The notes beneath the pieces were generated by a model. It searched no databases. It was not told where the DNA came from and worked only from the letters and a program-made list of their open reading frames with translations. The position numbers and the translations under genes are program-made. 64,000 nt of DNA. Origin: Oenanthe sinensis. Lineage: Eukaryota > Streptophyta > Magnoliopsida > Apiales > Apiaceae. The stretch's first letter is position 1, and each line of letters begins with the position of its first letter. Below are positions 12,344 through 24,648 of the stretch, piece after piece. Location: NCBI GenBank assembly GCA_028671895.1, contig JAPMAC010000221.1, forward strand, positions 682,001 to 746,000, read 5' to 3'.

Positions 12344-12720
12344 CTAAAGATCTAGGTTCTGAGATGGAATCTCAGACAGGGTTTCAGTTAGGCCGTCACC
12401 CAACTCACCATGAGCAAATCCATGCACACGTGGCTCGTCGTCGGGGAATAACCCTTCTGAAATTGGAATTTCCTCCATTCCAGGAGTGACTGAAATCCCA
12501 ACACCCTGATCTTCAAAAGACTCATCAAATTGGTAAACCAACTTAATCATAGTCTACGAGTTGTTGCTCAGCTACTTTCAGCATCAACAATCTCCCCATA
12601 TGCAAATCCATGCACTGGATCGTTGAATGTGGTATGCGTACTAGCAGCTATCTAAGCATCAACCGACTCCCCATATGCAAATCCATGCACTGGATCGTTG
12701 ACGGTGATATGCCTTTAAGT
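12344..12720 (-). pseudogene. Degraded coding relic with a short peptide repeat in the LARD
   Basis: On the minus strand an open frame at 12344-12550 contains PRVHGFAHGELGDG. Just upstream, two near-identical 75-bp units (starting near 12594 and 12669) each encode NDPVHGFAYGE in a frame otherwise broken by stops. So a peptide repeat of the form VHGFA(H/Y)GE once existed here in at least three copies. I do not recognise the protein. It may be a remnant of a captured or ancestral element gene. Confidence 0.4.
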
Positions 12721-15700
12721 TTTGAGCGATCCATGTATTCCAGAACTTGAATTCCTGGGAGAGTAGACGTGTACAAACATCTCTCTCAATCACCTCTGAA
12801 GATGAATTAACTAACTATTTTCAGTCATGGAAAACTGTTAGTGATTGCCTCTCAACATCAACAGATTGCTCTGCGGATGTGAAATCCCGTTAGGGAACTA
12901 GGACTGTTCCTCCTAGGAAGGTTGACAAGGATTCTAATATATGGCAAGAAATCCAAGTTTCCCTCTAATGCCTGTGAAGGCGGCTCAACAACTTCATTCA
13001 CCATGAATGGTAAACACAGAAGTTTAGGGGTTTTACCTATACCTCACAATGTGCACTTCCTGCAATGTGTCCTCACAATTGTAAATCCCAAGAGAGGCTG
13101 GAGAACTGTTAGGTCCTATAACATCCCTTAGAAACAAAAACTTTAGGATTACCATCAGCGTGAATGCTTTTGGTGTGCTTGACTCATTACAAGGTGCTCT
13201 GGCTGACAAGCGAATTTTCAATGAAATCACCCTGTTAAGAGAGTTCATTCAGAAACGGTTGAATTGCCTTTTCAGCTCTGCATCCTTTTGAGAGAATACA
13301 GATGAGCTACAGATACCTCAATTTGTATACTTCTTTCCTTCTCGAGAGGTAGAGCTGTGGGTGCACTTCCGACTTCATCCTTATTTGCTGCATCAAGTGC
13401 AGTTTCTCCCTTAACAACCGCTAATCTACATAAGTTCCTTATATCACCAAGGGTTGAAAGTTTGAATTAGAATGACAGTGTTTGGTACTAAGGCCTTGGT
13501 TAGAAATTGATGGATTATTCAACTTTTTGACCTTCCCCTATAGCCACTAAGGCCAAGCCATTACAGCTAAATAGATAGAGTTGATCAGAGCTATATAAAA
13601 TTTGGTAGAGTATGATTAAACTTATTCTCTATTCCTTCTCAGAAATATAGCATCGGAGCAATGTGTCCTCAAGAAACAATGCACCAGAGCTAAAATGTGG
13701 GAATTAATAAAGAATAGGTAAAATAATATTAAGCCAAATTTCATAACCTCACAATTTTGAAAAAAAAAAGTTTAACAGATTAACAAAAGTGTTCTTTTGA
13801 ATTTCTCTTAGACAAATATCCAATTGAAATTCAACTCTTTTAACAAAAACATTTTGATTAATAACTCAAATCTATTTCATCTTGCTCACTGTATGTTTTC
13901 AGAAATTGTTTTGCAATTCATTCTTATCGGATATTATCTCTGACTTAAAACAAAAAAAATCGAATGAATGCTTTAGTCATACAGTCCAAGGCACTAATCC
14001 CAAAGCAAACAACCATTGTTTTAATACTACAGGTCAATGTGAAACAGACATTAACATGAGTTTTGAAAAACATTTTACCAATGGTTGATACCTCAAGATC
14101 AAAACAATTTACTCAAATAAAATGGACTGATACCATGCAACCTAAGTTACAAGTTATCAAGTAACTTTAATTAAATAAATCGTGGAGAGAAAACAGTTTT
14201 CATTACAAAACATTTAGAGAGAGAGAGAATATATGATTTTGAAATAGAAAGATAATCCTCAAGAAATGTTCTCTTTCAAAGAAAACTTTTAGTGGCTTTT
14301 CATTCTCTGGTAAATGAATGCATGTTTAGATAAAACATTTTTCACAAGAAATAGACAAGAAATTTCTTTATGCATTCAAGTTCTAAAGAATGAAAAACAT
14401 ATGTTAATACTAATGAATTATCAAAGATATGAGTGACAATACATTCAAAAGTACTAACATCATTCAATCATTTTGTAATAAAATGCATCTTACTACAAAA
14501 TAATCAAGCACATAAGATACTTACATTATGCTAGACAATTACCACTTGTCGCTTGAAACAAACACATATTGCAATATAGATCATGGTAATTATAAAGCAT
14601 AAAACATAAGCATCCGCTAAACACTGAACACACATTGACCGAATGACAGCATTTAACTTCTTACACTACATCTCAACAATTATCACATAAGCATATTGAA
14701 AATACTCATGACAATCAGAATGTATGTAAGCTCGAGGTACTAGTTGCATCAGAGATCAAATACCTTTAAATATTAATGCTAAAATTTATGATCTTTGACA
14801 ACCCCTCGCGATGTAGTAAATTACTTTCAATATCAGTGTTTTTTTTTTGAAATAATCTTTTAATCACTTAGTGCAGAAATTCTAAGTGACATCACTAATA
14901 TCAAAAGAATGACAACTAATATTAATGGATTTTGTAAAAGACATGAATTACATCACTTAAACCACATATTAAGTGGTTCCATTAATATTAGCATTAAACA
15001 ATTAAAAGTAAATAAAATTACAATTAATTAATATATACAAATACTTATGCTGAAACATTTGATACATATAGCATGAATAACATATGACAGCACAAAGTAC
15101 GAGATCCTGGATATAAATTGACTATACAAAGAGATGCTACATTGTTAGGTCCCTAGGTCCCGGGTGATCATAGGTAATCTCATAGCGATAATATTGGGTC
15201 CCGGGTGGTCACAAGCTCCTAGAGATCGTAGACATCTAAATGGCATGAACACTCTCTATAAACATTATGTTTAAATAAATCAATATTAGACTAGAGTGAC
15301 ATACCTTAGTCAATAGAGCTTTTACTGGTGTATGATCGTTGAATGAACAATTACTCCTCTTTGCCCGAGAGATCGAACGTTTACTCCTTTCGAGATCGAA
15401 CGTTTACTCCATTTGGACAGGAATAACTTTTCAGCTACCAGTTAACATTGTTCCTCGAAACAATACCACGCTCATCCAGAAGGAAACTGCATTACCTTCA
15501 ACACCCAAATATATCCTTGTAGATATTGGTCTTGGCAGCAGCTTCACTAAACTCAGCACTCTAGAAACCAGTAGTCTTGACACTAGCAGAGTAGAACCTT
15601 AAAAAAAACTCTGAACTACCCTTCAGCTTCTGTATCAATACCAAGTCTTCATGTGGATTGATTCCTTGCGCTAAGTGTATCTGCCTCTGGTTCAATTGAG

Positions 15701-18700
15701 TTAGTTCCTTGATTCGAACCCTACTCAATCTTGATTAGTTAGTGCATTTTCAGTCTTCATTGAATTCACTCAGAAAAACCAATGAAATACAGTTATACAT
15801 GCACGACCAATCACTACTCTACTACCCAGATTCATCAAGAACTGACTCTAGGAAATGTTGTTACACAAAACCCTTTGTCATGACAGATGTGTCCTTAATG
15901 TTTCCTTAGATATTCAGTGGGTAGAGTAGTCTTCTTCAAATATGATTGAGATCATCTTGCATTATCTTTAAATTGACAATTTCCTTTCTAATATGCAATC
16001 ACTCAATCTGGATCACTAAGTGCTCCTAAGAATCTCAACTCTTACTCAATGAGCACTGCTAGCCTTTGAACATCAAACACGACTAGTTGATCCAACTTAC
16101 TGATGCTCCCCCTGTGATGCTGCTTGCAGCTTTTCTTCATCTGGTGTCATCTGATCTTGAGCCCTAAACAGGATGTCAACCTTTAGAAATTCAGAGCTAA
16201 AATCAAACGAATGCTAGGGAGCTTGATGATGTTATTCACTGCATCTAGATCATCTTAAATCAATCACAAACTCTGTGTAAGCTCTTAACTCCAAATAAGA
16301 TAGCCTTCCATCACACCATGTGACTTCAGGCATGATTAATCTTACTTGATGTCTTCTCTTTACATTTGCTGATTAGACTTGCTGTGTCAACTGATTCAGC
16401 CGTAGTGAATAGGAAACCTTAAGTCTATCCATTATCCTTGTAATTTCACTCAAGGTCTGGATTTCCCTATTAACTCCTCCATTTGGTCATGAAGTCCGAA
16501 AACTGAACTTTACTCTAGAATACTCCTTTCAGTGCAGACATAACATAGAACTTCATTCGTCAACAAATTCCATTACCTGCCCTCAAAGTGTTCTTACAGC
16601 AATCTGCCTAATCCTTTGAATGTGATTAATCACTGAGATGCTTCATCTATCGAATGCACGAACAAACACCAAAACTAAACAGGGTAGCCTTTGACTTGAC
16701 TTCCCTTCAACTGACATACTTCACTAATGTCCTTCTTAAAAGAATTTCATTAGAAGTTGTCCTTTCTCACCAACTTCATCTTTACCGTCGAATCCGTTAT
16801 CTTGATAAACCAAGTATTAGTTGATAAACCAAGTGTGAGAGCATCACTTGTTGTTGCAGCTAACTCCATTCTGATAAACTTCAACGAATAGTTGACTTCA
16901 TCATAAGCATTACATTTCGTGTCAGCAGTAACCTCACTTCCAGTAGAGTGAGCTTCTATTTCTCTTGACCCCGATCAATACTGTTCATCCTCGAACTGAT
17001 ATTAGGAAACCCTTCGCAAAGAATTCCCTAGGTCTTTCTTAATATTGTGCTTCAGATCATTCAAGAAAAATAGGTAACCTTGCTTAACCATTTGAATACC
17101 AAAGCAAAAGTAGTTACATGCCTCGAACATGAAAATGTCAGAGATATATAACTTGTACATGTTGAAAGATACTCTGCATTCACAAATGATTAAGACACGT
17201 GGTCCTCAATTTGATTGAGTCCAAGGGTTAGAGATATTTCTAAACATAGTTAACAACAAAGCATTCAAGTTCAACATGTTCATTCTTATATGACTGATCA
17301 CTCCTCATCTATATCAGCCTCAACAAGTAGTCTTGGCTATGAGCTCAGTGATCCCAACCTAACTTAAGGTGGACTAGCAGTCTATAAGAATCATGTCGTA
17401 CATATATGTAGTCATAGAAGAATCAATCACTCAGATTCCTAATCCTTCTAAATCACCTTTGTTGTTCACTTTAACATTATATTATCTCTAATTACCCGAG
17501 TCAGTTTAAATTTAAAAAATTAATTCATGATTTATTATACTGACCCCTAGACAATTCCCAAATTAGAAACAAACTTATCTTAACAAGCACATGATCAGAT
17601 ATAGCATTTAATACAACCATGCGAGTATAAACAGATTATAGACAATGTAAACATCAAGGCACTTAGCATGCAGCAAATACTCTTTCCGGTAAATGTACCC
17701 CTACAAATACCTAAGACTCTGTATGCTAACATGATCAATTATCGTAAAGCAAGCATTAAATCACACAAGATCTAATTATGAAGTCAAATACTGATAAACA
17801 AGCAACACCAACAAACTAGCATAAGTTATCTAATTTATATAGAAATCAAGGTGAGACATGCATTACATCAAACTTATAATATAATGCAGTTCAGCACTTA
17901 ATACTCTATAATTAAATCAAACAAGTATAAACTAGTTAGAAAGTATACCTGTGCGATTCTTAACATTCCATCTCGAGTGATAATCAATTGATCCAAATCA
18001 ATTTCCATTCTACTGACACTCATGGAAGTATCCTTGCATTTGACCTCAATAATCAATGATGTTCCTGCTTCAACCCAAACTGATACCTGATTGTTCTGCT
18101 TAAAGATCCCGACATAGAATGTCTCATGTTCTGCTTGAAAAGATCACTCTTCTTTGTATGTGTAGCAATAACCTTTTGATTATCATATGTCAGTGATAAT
18201 CAAACCTTGTGTATTTCTGCCACTGATATCCTTTAACCAAATCTTCAATTGTTGTTTTGGTTCTTTGACCGTTAAACTGAATTCCTTTTCAAAATCCCAA
18301 ATTCTTCAGATATTGATTCGAAAACCACTGATCGAAGACTCTTCCCTAAATGAACTAATCCCCTTTCAATAACCAAATGATCCACTGAGTAGACCGATGT
18401 AGAAATACATCTCCAATGGTAAGATCAGGTCTCAACTCCATTAGAATGTTCTTCAGTCAGTTCGTTTGTCCTCAACGAACGAAGAATCAACTCCTGTTGT
18501 TTCGTTTAATAAAACATTTTGTTCAAACAGAAGTATTTAATTTTTTTTGGAATTTAAATAATCAAAATAAATTAAAAATGCATTTTTGATAAATAATAAT
18601 AAATTTCTCAATTTCAAATTATAAATAAAATAAAATTCGAAAAGAAAGTTTTGATATAGAGATAACAAAATTTTCAAGGTATATTAAATAATCCTGAAAA

Positions 18701-19290
18701 AGAAATTATTTCAAATCAAAATTAATTTCCAAAGAATTTTATAGAATTTATAATCCAAAACAGTTTTAATTATAATTAAAATAAAACAGATTGAAAATAT
18801 AAGTTTGATATAAAAATAATAAATTTTCAAGTCATCTTAGATATTCTTGAAAATAAATTATTTCAACCAAAATGATTTTCCAAAAAGTTTTATGAGATTT
18901 ATAATTAAAACTTCTATAAAAAATAAATTATTAAACCTCAAAAATAATTCTCAAAATACTTTTAAGAATGTTAAACTCAAACGAAATTAAATTGGATTTT
19001 AAGATTAATTTTAGTTTTTAAATTAATAAAATTCTTAACTAAGAATATTAAAAATATAAAATATTTGACTCTAAAATTTAAAAGAAAATAAAATATTTTC
19101 CAAGATGTAAAATAAACTTGAAAAATAAATTATTTAAATTTAAAAATTATTTTCAAAATATTTTATATAATTAAATTCAAATTTAATTATTAAATTAATT
19201 ATTAAACTAAAAACAATTTGAGAGAAAAACAATTTTTGTTTTAAATAAAAGTTAAACTATGTAGCCATGTGTCATGTTCAAACAGCCTTC
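12721..19290. other. Non-coding interior of the LARD
   Basis: Over 6 kb of AT-rich sequence carries no reading frame above about 90 codons and no retroelement domain. It contains two LTR-terminus-like strings near 15143-15230. A very AT-rich block (about 18540-19250) has slippery repeats of AAATTATTT and TTCAAAATATTTT type. I see no RNA gene or host exon in it. Confidence 0.7.
15143..15232. repeat. Echo of the LARD LTR terminus in its own interior
   Basis: TGTTAGGTCCCTAGGTCCCG at 15143 and TTGGGTCCCGGGTGG near 15194, the latter followed by AGAGATCGTAG (about 15221), resemble the LTR start TGTTGGGTCCCGGAGATCG (9240 and 20055). The order is kept, but the strings are split and diverged. They could be remains of an older LTR or conserved end-binding motifs. 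Confidence 0.45.
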
Positions 19291-19299
19291 CAAAAAAAA

Positions 19300-19920
19300 A
19301 AAATTCTACATAGAAATGTTCTACATAGACTCTATCTAGAACATCAAGTAGAAATTCTACATATAAATGTTCTACTTAGGCTCTATCTAGAACATTAAGT
19401 AGAACTTCTGACTTAGAAAATATTTCTAACTCCAGAATTTCTACTTAGGTTCTATCTAGAACATTAAGTAGAATTTCTACATAGAAATGTTCTACTTAGG
19501 CTCTATGTAGAACATTAAGTAGAATTTCTGACTTAGAAAATATTTCTAACTCCAGAATTTCTACTTAGGTTCTATCTAGAACATTAAGTAGAATTTCTAC
19601 ATAGAAATGTTCTACTTAGGCTCTATGTAGAACATTAAGTAGAACTTCTGACTTAGAAAATATTTCTAACTCCAGAATTTCTACTTAGGTTCTATCTAGA
19701 ACATTAAGTAGAATTTCTACATAGAAATGTTCTACTTAGGCTCTATGTAGAACATTAAGTAGAACTTCTGACTTAGAAAATATTTCTAACTCCAGAATTT
19801 ATACTTAGGTTCTATCTAGAACATTAAGTAGAATATTCGAGATAATGTTCGAGTTAGACACTATCTCGAACATCAAGTCGAATTTCTACATAGAAATGTT
19901 CTACTTGGCTATCTCGAACA
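19300..19920. repeat. 120-bp tandem repeat with internal palindromes, next to the LARD PBS
   Basis: Rows starting at 19441, 19561 and 19681 repeat with a period of exactly 120 bp and only a few substitutions. Partial copies extend from about 19300 to 19920. Each unit holds shorter TCTAGAACATTAAGTAGAA and CTACATAGAAATGTTCTAC subrepeats that are self-complementary (TTTCTACATAGAAA, GTAGAA with TTCTAC). In element orientation the array lies within 750 bp downstream of the PBS, a typical leader position. Confidence 0.9.
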
Positions 19921-20040
19921 TTTTGTACTTAGAAAACTTCCGGGCTTCAAAAAAAATTCTGGATGCCCAGTGAACCAATTGTACCCTCTTTAATCTCAAA
20001 AATAAAAATAGATCCAATCGATTTGTATGTCAATCGAGTA

Positions 20041-20054
20041 GCTCTGATACCAAT
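20041..20054 (-). other. LARD primer-binding site
   Basis: On the minus strand ATTGGTATCAGAGC directly follows the 5' LTR. TGGTATCAGAGC is the plant initiator-methionine tRNA complement used by many copia elements. Confidence 0.9.
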
Positions 20055-21501
20055 TGTTGGGTCCCGGAGATCGTAGAGGGGGGGTGAATACGATTCCCAA
20101 ATTAAAATTATGACTTTTAATTATTTTTGGGACAACATAAAGATTACTTTGGTTCAAACCCGGGTACTGTTCATCATCTTCTTCAACCTCAAGAACACCA
20201 TTAAAATAACCAAGATAATGAACGGTAAATCATCTAAAATACACAACACAACAAGATCCAAGAATATAACTTTATATTCATTGAAGTGGGGTAGATGCTA
20301 CAACAAGTTCAAGAACAAAAGCTCAAGAACACAACAAAGAAATGATTTTTGGCTCCTCAAAAAATATTACAAATTCTAGATCTAGGAGACAAAAATCAAA
20401 CCTATCTTCTAAACAAGATTTAGCAATGTTTACAATAGAAGAATAGATGAGTGGTGAAGATAAAGAAAATCATGGCCCCAAAATATTAAAGTCTAGTTCG
20501 GCCATGGGGATAGAATAATTTTTCTCTCTCTCCCCTTTTCTTCTCCTGCACCCACACTACAAAAAAAACAAGTATGGAAGACTTTTATTCAAAGTGAAAA
20601 AGGTTACTTTTTCACTTTTTCTCCTTTTGCTCATGTCCACCCAAATCTTATCTTCAAAGTCATGTGCCAAGCATACCTTTGGAAATATTTAATGTAAAAG
20701 TAATATTTAATAAATATATAAAATATAAATAAAGAATATCTTTATTTATAAAATATATAAATAATTAAATAAATACTTTATTTAATTAAATTAAATATTT
20801 CCATTCCACTCTTCAATTGTGTAGACTTCCTTATCCAAATATTTGGCCCCGTATACGTGACTCCACCACGTCCAAGTATTTGGCCTTCTAATCTGTGAAG
20901 CTTTAGTAAGATCCAATCAGGTTGTGCCGTCTGTCCCTTATCCATTAGGCTGACATTTCTCCAACACTGATTTACCACCTTTGTTGATCTTCCATATGAC
21001 TCAAGAAAACCAACAACTTTAGAATGATTAAAATCATATTAACCGACGAGAGCTTGCCTCCAATGTCCTGACACTTGATGCAACGGTCTGGTTCATAAGT
21101 GACTAGTCTTGATAGGGGCTCTTGATTCTGAACATGATTCCACATTCTTCTTTGCAAACCTTACTTGTTGCTTCGATTGTAATGCACTAAAATCGTCATA
21201 GACTAAGACAATCTTCTGTAGCTTCCACATCCTTGAATAGATGTCAACATCTTTTGTTCTTCACTGAGGCATGAACATGTTAATGAACTTCTTCCAGTGA
21301 GCTTCAAGTCTGTAGATGATCCTTTGATACTTTGTCTTAACTGAACTCTGTGATCCAAGATTTCTGTGCACCTGCATATTATTACATGTCCTGTTCTATT
21401 GTTGAGTTATCGTCAACCATTACATAGAGATTACATTTAGCATTTCTATTACACATGAAAGTGTAGTGAGTTACTTCCCTTCACTCCTATCTCCCCTTTC
21501 A
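20055..21501 (-). repeat. LARD 5' LTR
   Basis: It has the same length and almost the same sequence as 9240-10686. It ends at the ATAGC target duplication (21502-21506), beyond which the Copia1 aORF resumes. Confidence 0.95.
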
Positions 21502-21506
21502 ATAGC

Positions 21507-22123
21507 TAAAGATTAACTGTAAAAATCTAGCAAAATAAACAGTATGTGAATCATCCTCTATTTTACTAGCTAATTGCCTAATTATTAAACATGGAAAATT
21601 AAAATTTAAATTATGGGTCAGATAATACTAAATCTGTTGAGACAACTTCGGAATTGCATCAAAATTTATGCATTTGGCAGTGAATGCTCTTGTTATGCAA
21701 TCGAAGAAGAAGCTTCATTCTCTTCTTAAATGGGGCCTTGTTAGACTCCCCAGTTTTGACAGGCTTCCTCCATAGCCTATTTTCTTAAAGAATGCTTTGA
21801 TTTGATCATCATTCATAAGGTCATCATACACAACCACTTCAGGAAGATGAAGGGCTTGTTGAACCACATTAGGTGTTATTGAATGTTTCCCATTGCATTG
21901 AAAAGTGATTACTGGTACTTCATTATCACCAGCATTATTGAACTTGGCTGTTGACCATATTCTGATCAGAGACTGTGCAGAAAAGTTCATGGCTTCCTGT
22001 AGATCATACCCAATGTAGTTGTTCTGCAAGAAATTCTTGAGGTGCTTCAATTTTTGATAAAAGAGAGATGTAATTTGTTGCATCAAAAGTGTAGCTTTGG
22101 AATGAAAGACCTTTGGATGCCAT
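21507..22123 (-). pseudogene. Copia1 additional ORF, N-terminal part
   Basis: An ATG at 22123 opens MASKGLSFQSYTFDATNYIS. After a frameshift near 22020-22040 the frame continues with LIRIWSTAKFNNAGDNEVPV and a VVQQALHLPEVV block to about 21715, then a stop and further aORF sequence to 21507. The LARD interrupts the ORF here and it resumes at 9234. Joined, the two parts cover about 4.5 kb, so the intact protein would have been roughly 1,400-1,500 residues, unusually long for an element accessory protein. The N-terminal block resembles domains annotated as putative plant transposon protein, but I cannot assign a fold. Confidence 0.65.
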
Positions 22124-22678
22124 TGTAATACAGAGATAGCAGGTTAAGAAAAATTAGGGTTTTTAGAGAAAATGAGAGAGAAGACAAGATGCAGATAGTG
22201 AAAATATGAGATAAATTATTCCCTCTTAATTGCATATTGTTTATAGTGGGACACATGGCAAGAAATTATTGGAAGAGAAATGAGTAGTACAATTCTCAAA
22301 ATACAGCATGTGTGTGTATTTGTGTATAGATATGAATTGATTTTTGTGAGAAACATGCGCCTTATGAGTAGTCCAATCAGAGAATAATAATTATGATGTC
22401 ATAAAATGAAATATGATGTCATAAATAAAATTTCAGTGTTTAGCATGTAATCAGAGTTTAGAGCAATCAGAGTTTAACATATGAAATATAGATCAAAGTT
22501 TATAGTAATCAGAGTTTGCATTGACTGTCAGAGTTTACCATATACTATGACAGAGTTTACCATAAACACTGTAACTTGTGATCAGAAATTAGATATTCCA
22601 ATGATCAGAGTTTACTCCATTTTCCATCAGAGTTTACCACATACTCTGACAGAGTTTATCATATACTCTGATTGTCTC
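22124..22678 (-). other. Copia1 spacer between RNase H and aORF, rich in AAACTCTGA motifs
   Basis: No ORF of note. Between about 22440 and 22680 there are about ten TCAGAGTTT or AGAGTTTA copies, the same string that fills the LTRs. A TGATGTCATAAAATG element near 22393 and its repeat near 22413 look like a bZIP-type site. The spacer could hold a promoter for the aORF (speculative). Confidence 0.5.
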
Positions 22679-24648
22679 CTACTTGCCATCTGGAGTTGAG
22701 CCACTTGTCACCATTCCTATTTCAGAAACCAATCTTGTAAATGTTGCTTCACACATGGGCTTTGTGAATATTTCTGCTAACTTTTGATCTGAGGGAACAA
22801 AATGCATTTCAGTTGTTCCATCTATGACATGTTCCCTTATGAAGTGATATATGATAGTGATGTGCTTTGTCAGAGAATGTTGAACAGGATTTCTTGTCAT
22901 TGAAATAACACTTTGATTAGCACAATATATAGGAATTTTTTAGTAGATCAAACCATAGTCTAATAGTTGATTTTTCATCCACAATATTTGTGCACAACAG
23001 CTTCCTGCAGCTATATATTTAGCCTCTGTTGTTGATGTTGAGATTAATTTCTGTTTCTTACTGAACCATGAGACAATTCTTCCACTTAAAAATTAACAAC
23101 TGCCACTTGTGCTTTTCCTATCAATTTTACATCCTATAAAGTCAGCATCTGAATAGCCTATTAATTTAAAGTCAGACTCTCTAGGATACTATAAACCAAG
23201 ATTAATGGTGCCATTGAGATATCTAAAAATTCTCTTAACAGCAATCAAATAAGGTTCCCTTTGGTTTGCCTGAAATCTAGCAAATAGACATGTTACAAAC
23301 ATAATGTCTGGTCTACTTGCAGTCAAATAGAGTAGAGATCTAATCATGCCTCTCTATGCTGTAATATCTATAGGTTCTCCAGTGTCTTGATCAAGCTTGA
23401 TTGCAGTAGCCATTGGAGTTGTAGCAGATGAAGAGTCTTGCATTTGAAATTTAGTGAGTAGATTCTTCATATACTTAGACTAATTTATGAAAATACATTC
23501 CTCAGTCTGTTTCACTTGTAACCCTAGAAAATAACTCAATTCTCCCATCATGCTCATTTGATACCTAGACTGCATTAACTTTGAAAATCTTTTACAGAAT
23601 TTCTCATTAGTGAAACCAAATATAATGGCATCAACATATATTTGAACCAATAATAAATCCTTACCTTGAGTTCTATAAAACAAGGTTTTATCAATTGTAC
23701 CTCTTGTAAAACCACTTTCAAGTAAAAATTAAGCCAGAGTTTCATACCAGACTCTTGGTGCTTTCTTGAGTCCATATAAGGTTTTATCTAGCCTGTAGAC
23801 ATGATTTGGATATTTTGGATTGACAAAGCCAGGTGGTTGTTCAACATAAACCTCTTCTTCAAGTTCTGCATTTAAAAATGCCCTTTTAACATCCATCTGG
23901 TAACCTTGAATTTCTTTTGTGCAGCATAAGCAAGAAAAATTCTAACTGTTTCAAGTCTAGCTACAGGTGCAAAGGCTTCATCATAATCAATACCTTCCTA
24001 TTGAGAGTAACTTTTGGCAACTAGTCTTACTTTGTTCCTTGTAATAATTCCATCAGAGTTTGTCTTGTTCCTAAAAATCCACTTTGTGCCAACAATTGAT
24101 CTATTCTTTGGCCTTGGAACTAGGGTCCAAACTTCATTTCTCTCAAATGCATTTAATCTTCCTGCATTGCAGTAACCCAATCTGCATCCTTCAAAGCATC
24201 TTCAACCTTCTTTGGTTCTGTTTGAGAAAGAAAACTATGAAATAGACATTCATTCTGAGTAGCTTTTCTTATTTGTACTCCACTTTCTAGATCACCAATA
24301 ATCAAGTCAGGTGTGTGATCTTTGGTCCATTTTATTGGATGAGGAAAATTTCTTGAACCAGATGTTCCCCCGTGATATGTGCCTTCATAGAATGATTCTT
24401 CGGTAAATGTTGATCTTCCCCCTGAAGTTGTGCTTCCATCAGTGTTTGATGTCTCAGAGTTTATGACTCAGAGTTTGAGTGATCACAATTTGTGGTTTCA
24501 GAGTTTGATTGATCAGATTTTAGGGTTTCAGAGTTTGGTCAAACTCTGATATTTCAATGACTGTGGTTTGTTTTCAAATATCAGTAATTGATTGATGTTG
24601 CTCCCCCTCAATATGTGCATAATCTTCAATTTCTATTTCAATCATTTA
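22679..24648 (-). pseudogene. Copia1 reverse transcriptase and RNase H
   Basis: RT begins near 24250 (ALKDADW-like residues), with LNAFERNEVWTLVPRP and VGTKWIFRNK at 23998-24180. The palm follows at 23480-23775. The catalytic motif reads QIYVDAIIFG where copia elements have YVDD, so the second catalytic aspartate is alanine. A FLGLQVKQ motif is present. RNase H lies at about 22679-23200 and ends with KHITIIYHFIREHV and LAEIFTKP. Several stops and frame changes occur. The hinge between integrase and RT (24440-24760) is rich in NSD-type repeats encoded by AACTCTGA. The product would be non-functional. Confidence 0.88.

Larger units (their letters stand above)
9240..21501 (-). mobile_element. 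LARD: 12.3-kb non-autonomous LTR retrotransposon inside the Copia1 aORF
   Basis: Two direct repeats of exactly 1,447 bp (9240-10686 and 20055-21501) bound a 9.4-kb interior. A perfect ATAGC target duplication flanks it (9235-9239 and 21502-21506). The PBS (minus-strand ATTGGTATCAGAGC) abuts the right LTR and a G-rich PPT abuts the left LTR, so it is oriented minus. No gag, protease, RT, RNase H or integrase motif is visible in any frame. This matches a large retrotransposon derivative that depends on another element's enzymes. Its PBS, and its PPT core (AAATAGGGGGAGAT), match those of the copia elements around it, so a Sirevirus-like partner is likely (inference). Confidence 0.92.

Noticed and set aside
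20041..20054. tRNA gene signals at the TGGTATCAGAGC sites
   Set aside because: These are 12-18 nt primer-binding sites next to LTRs. No cloverleaf can be formed around them.
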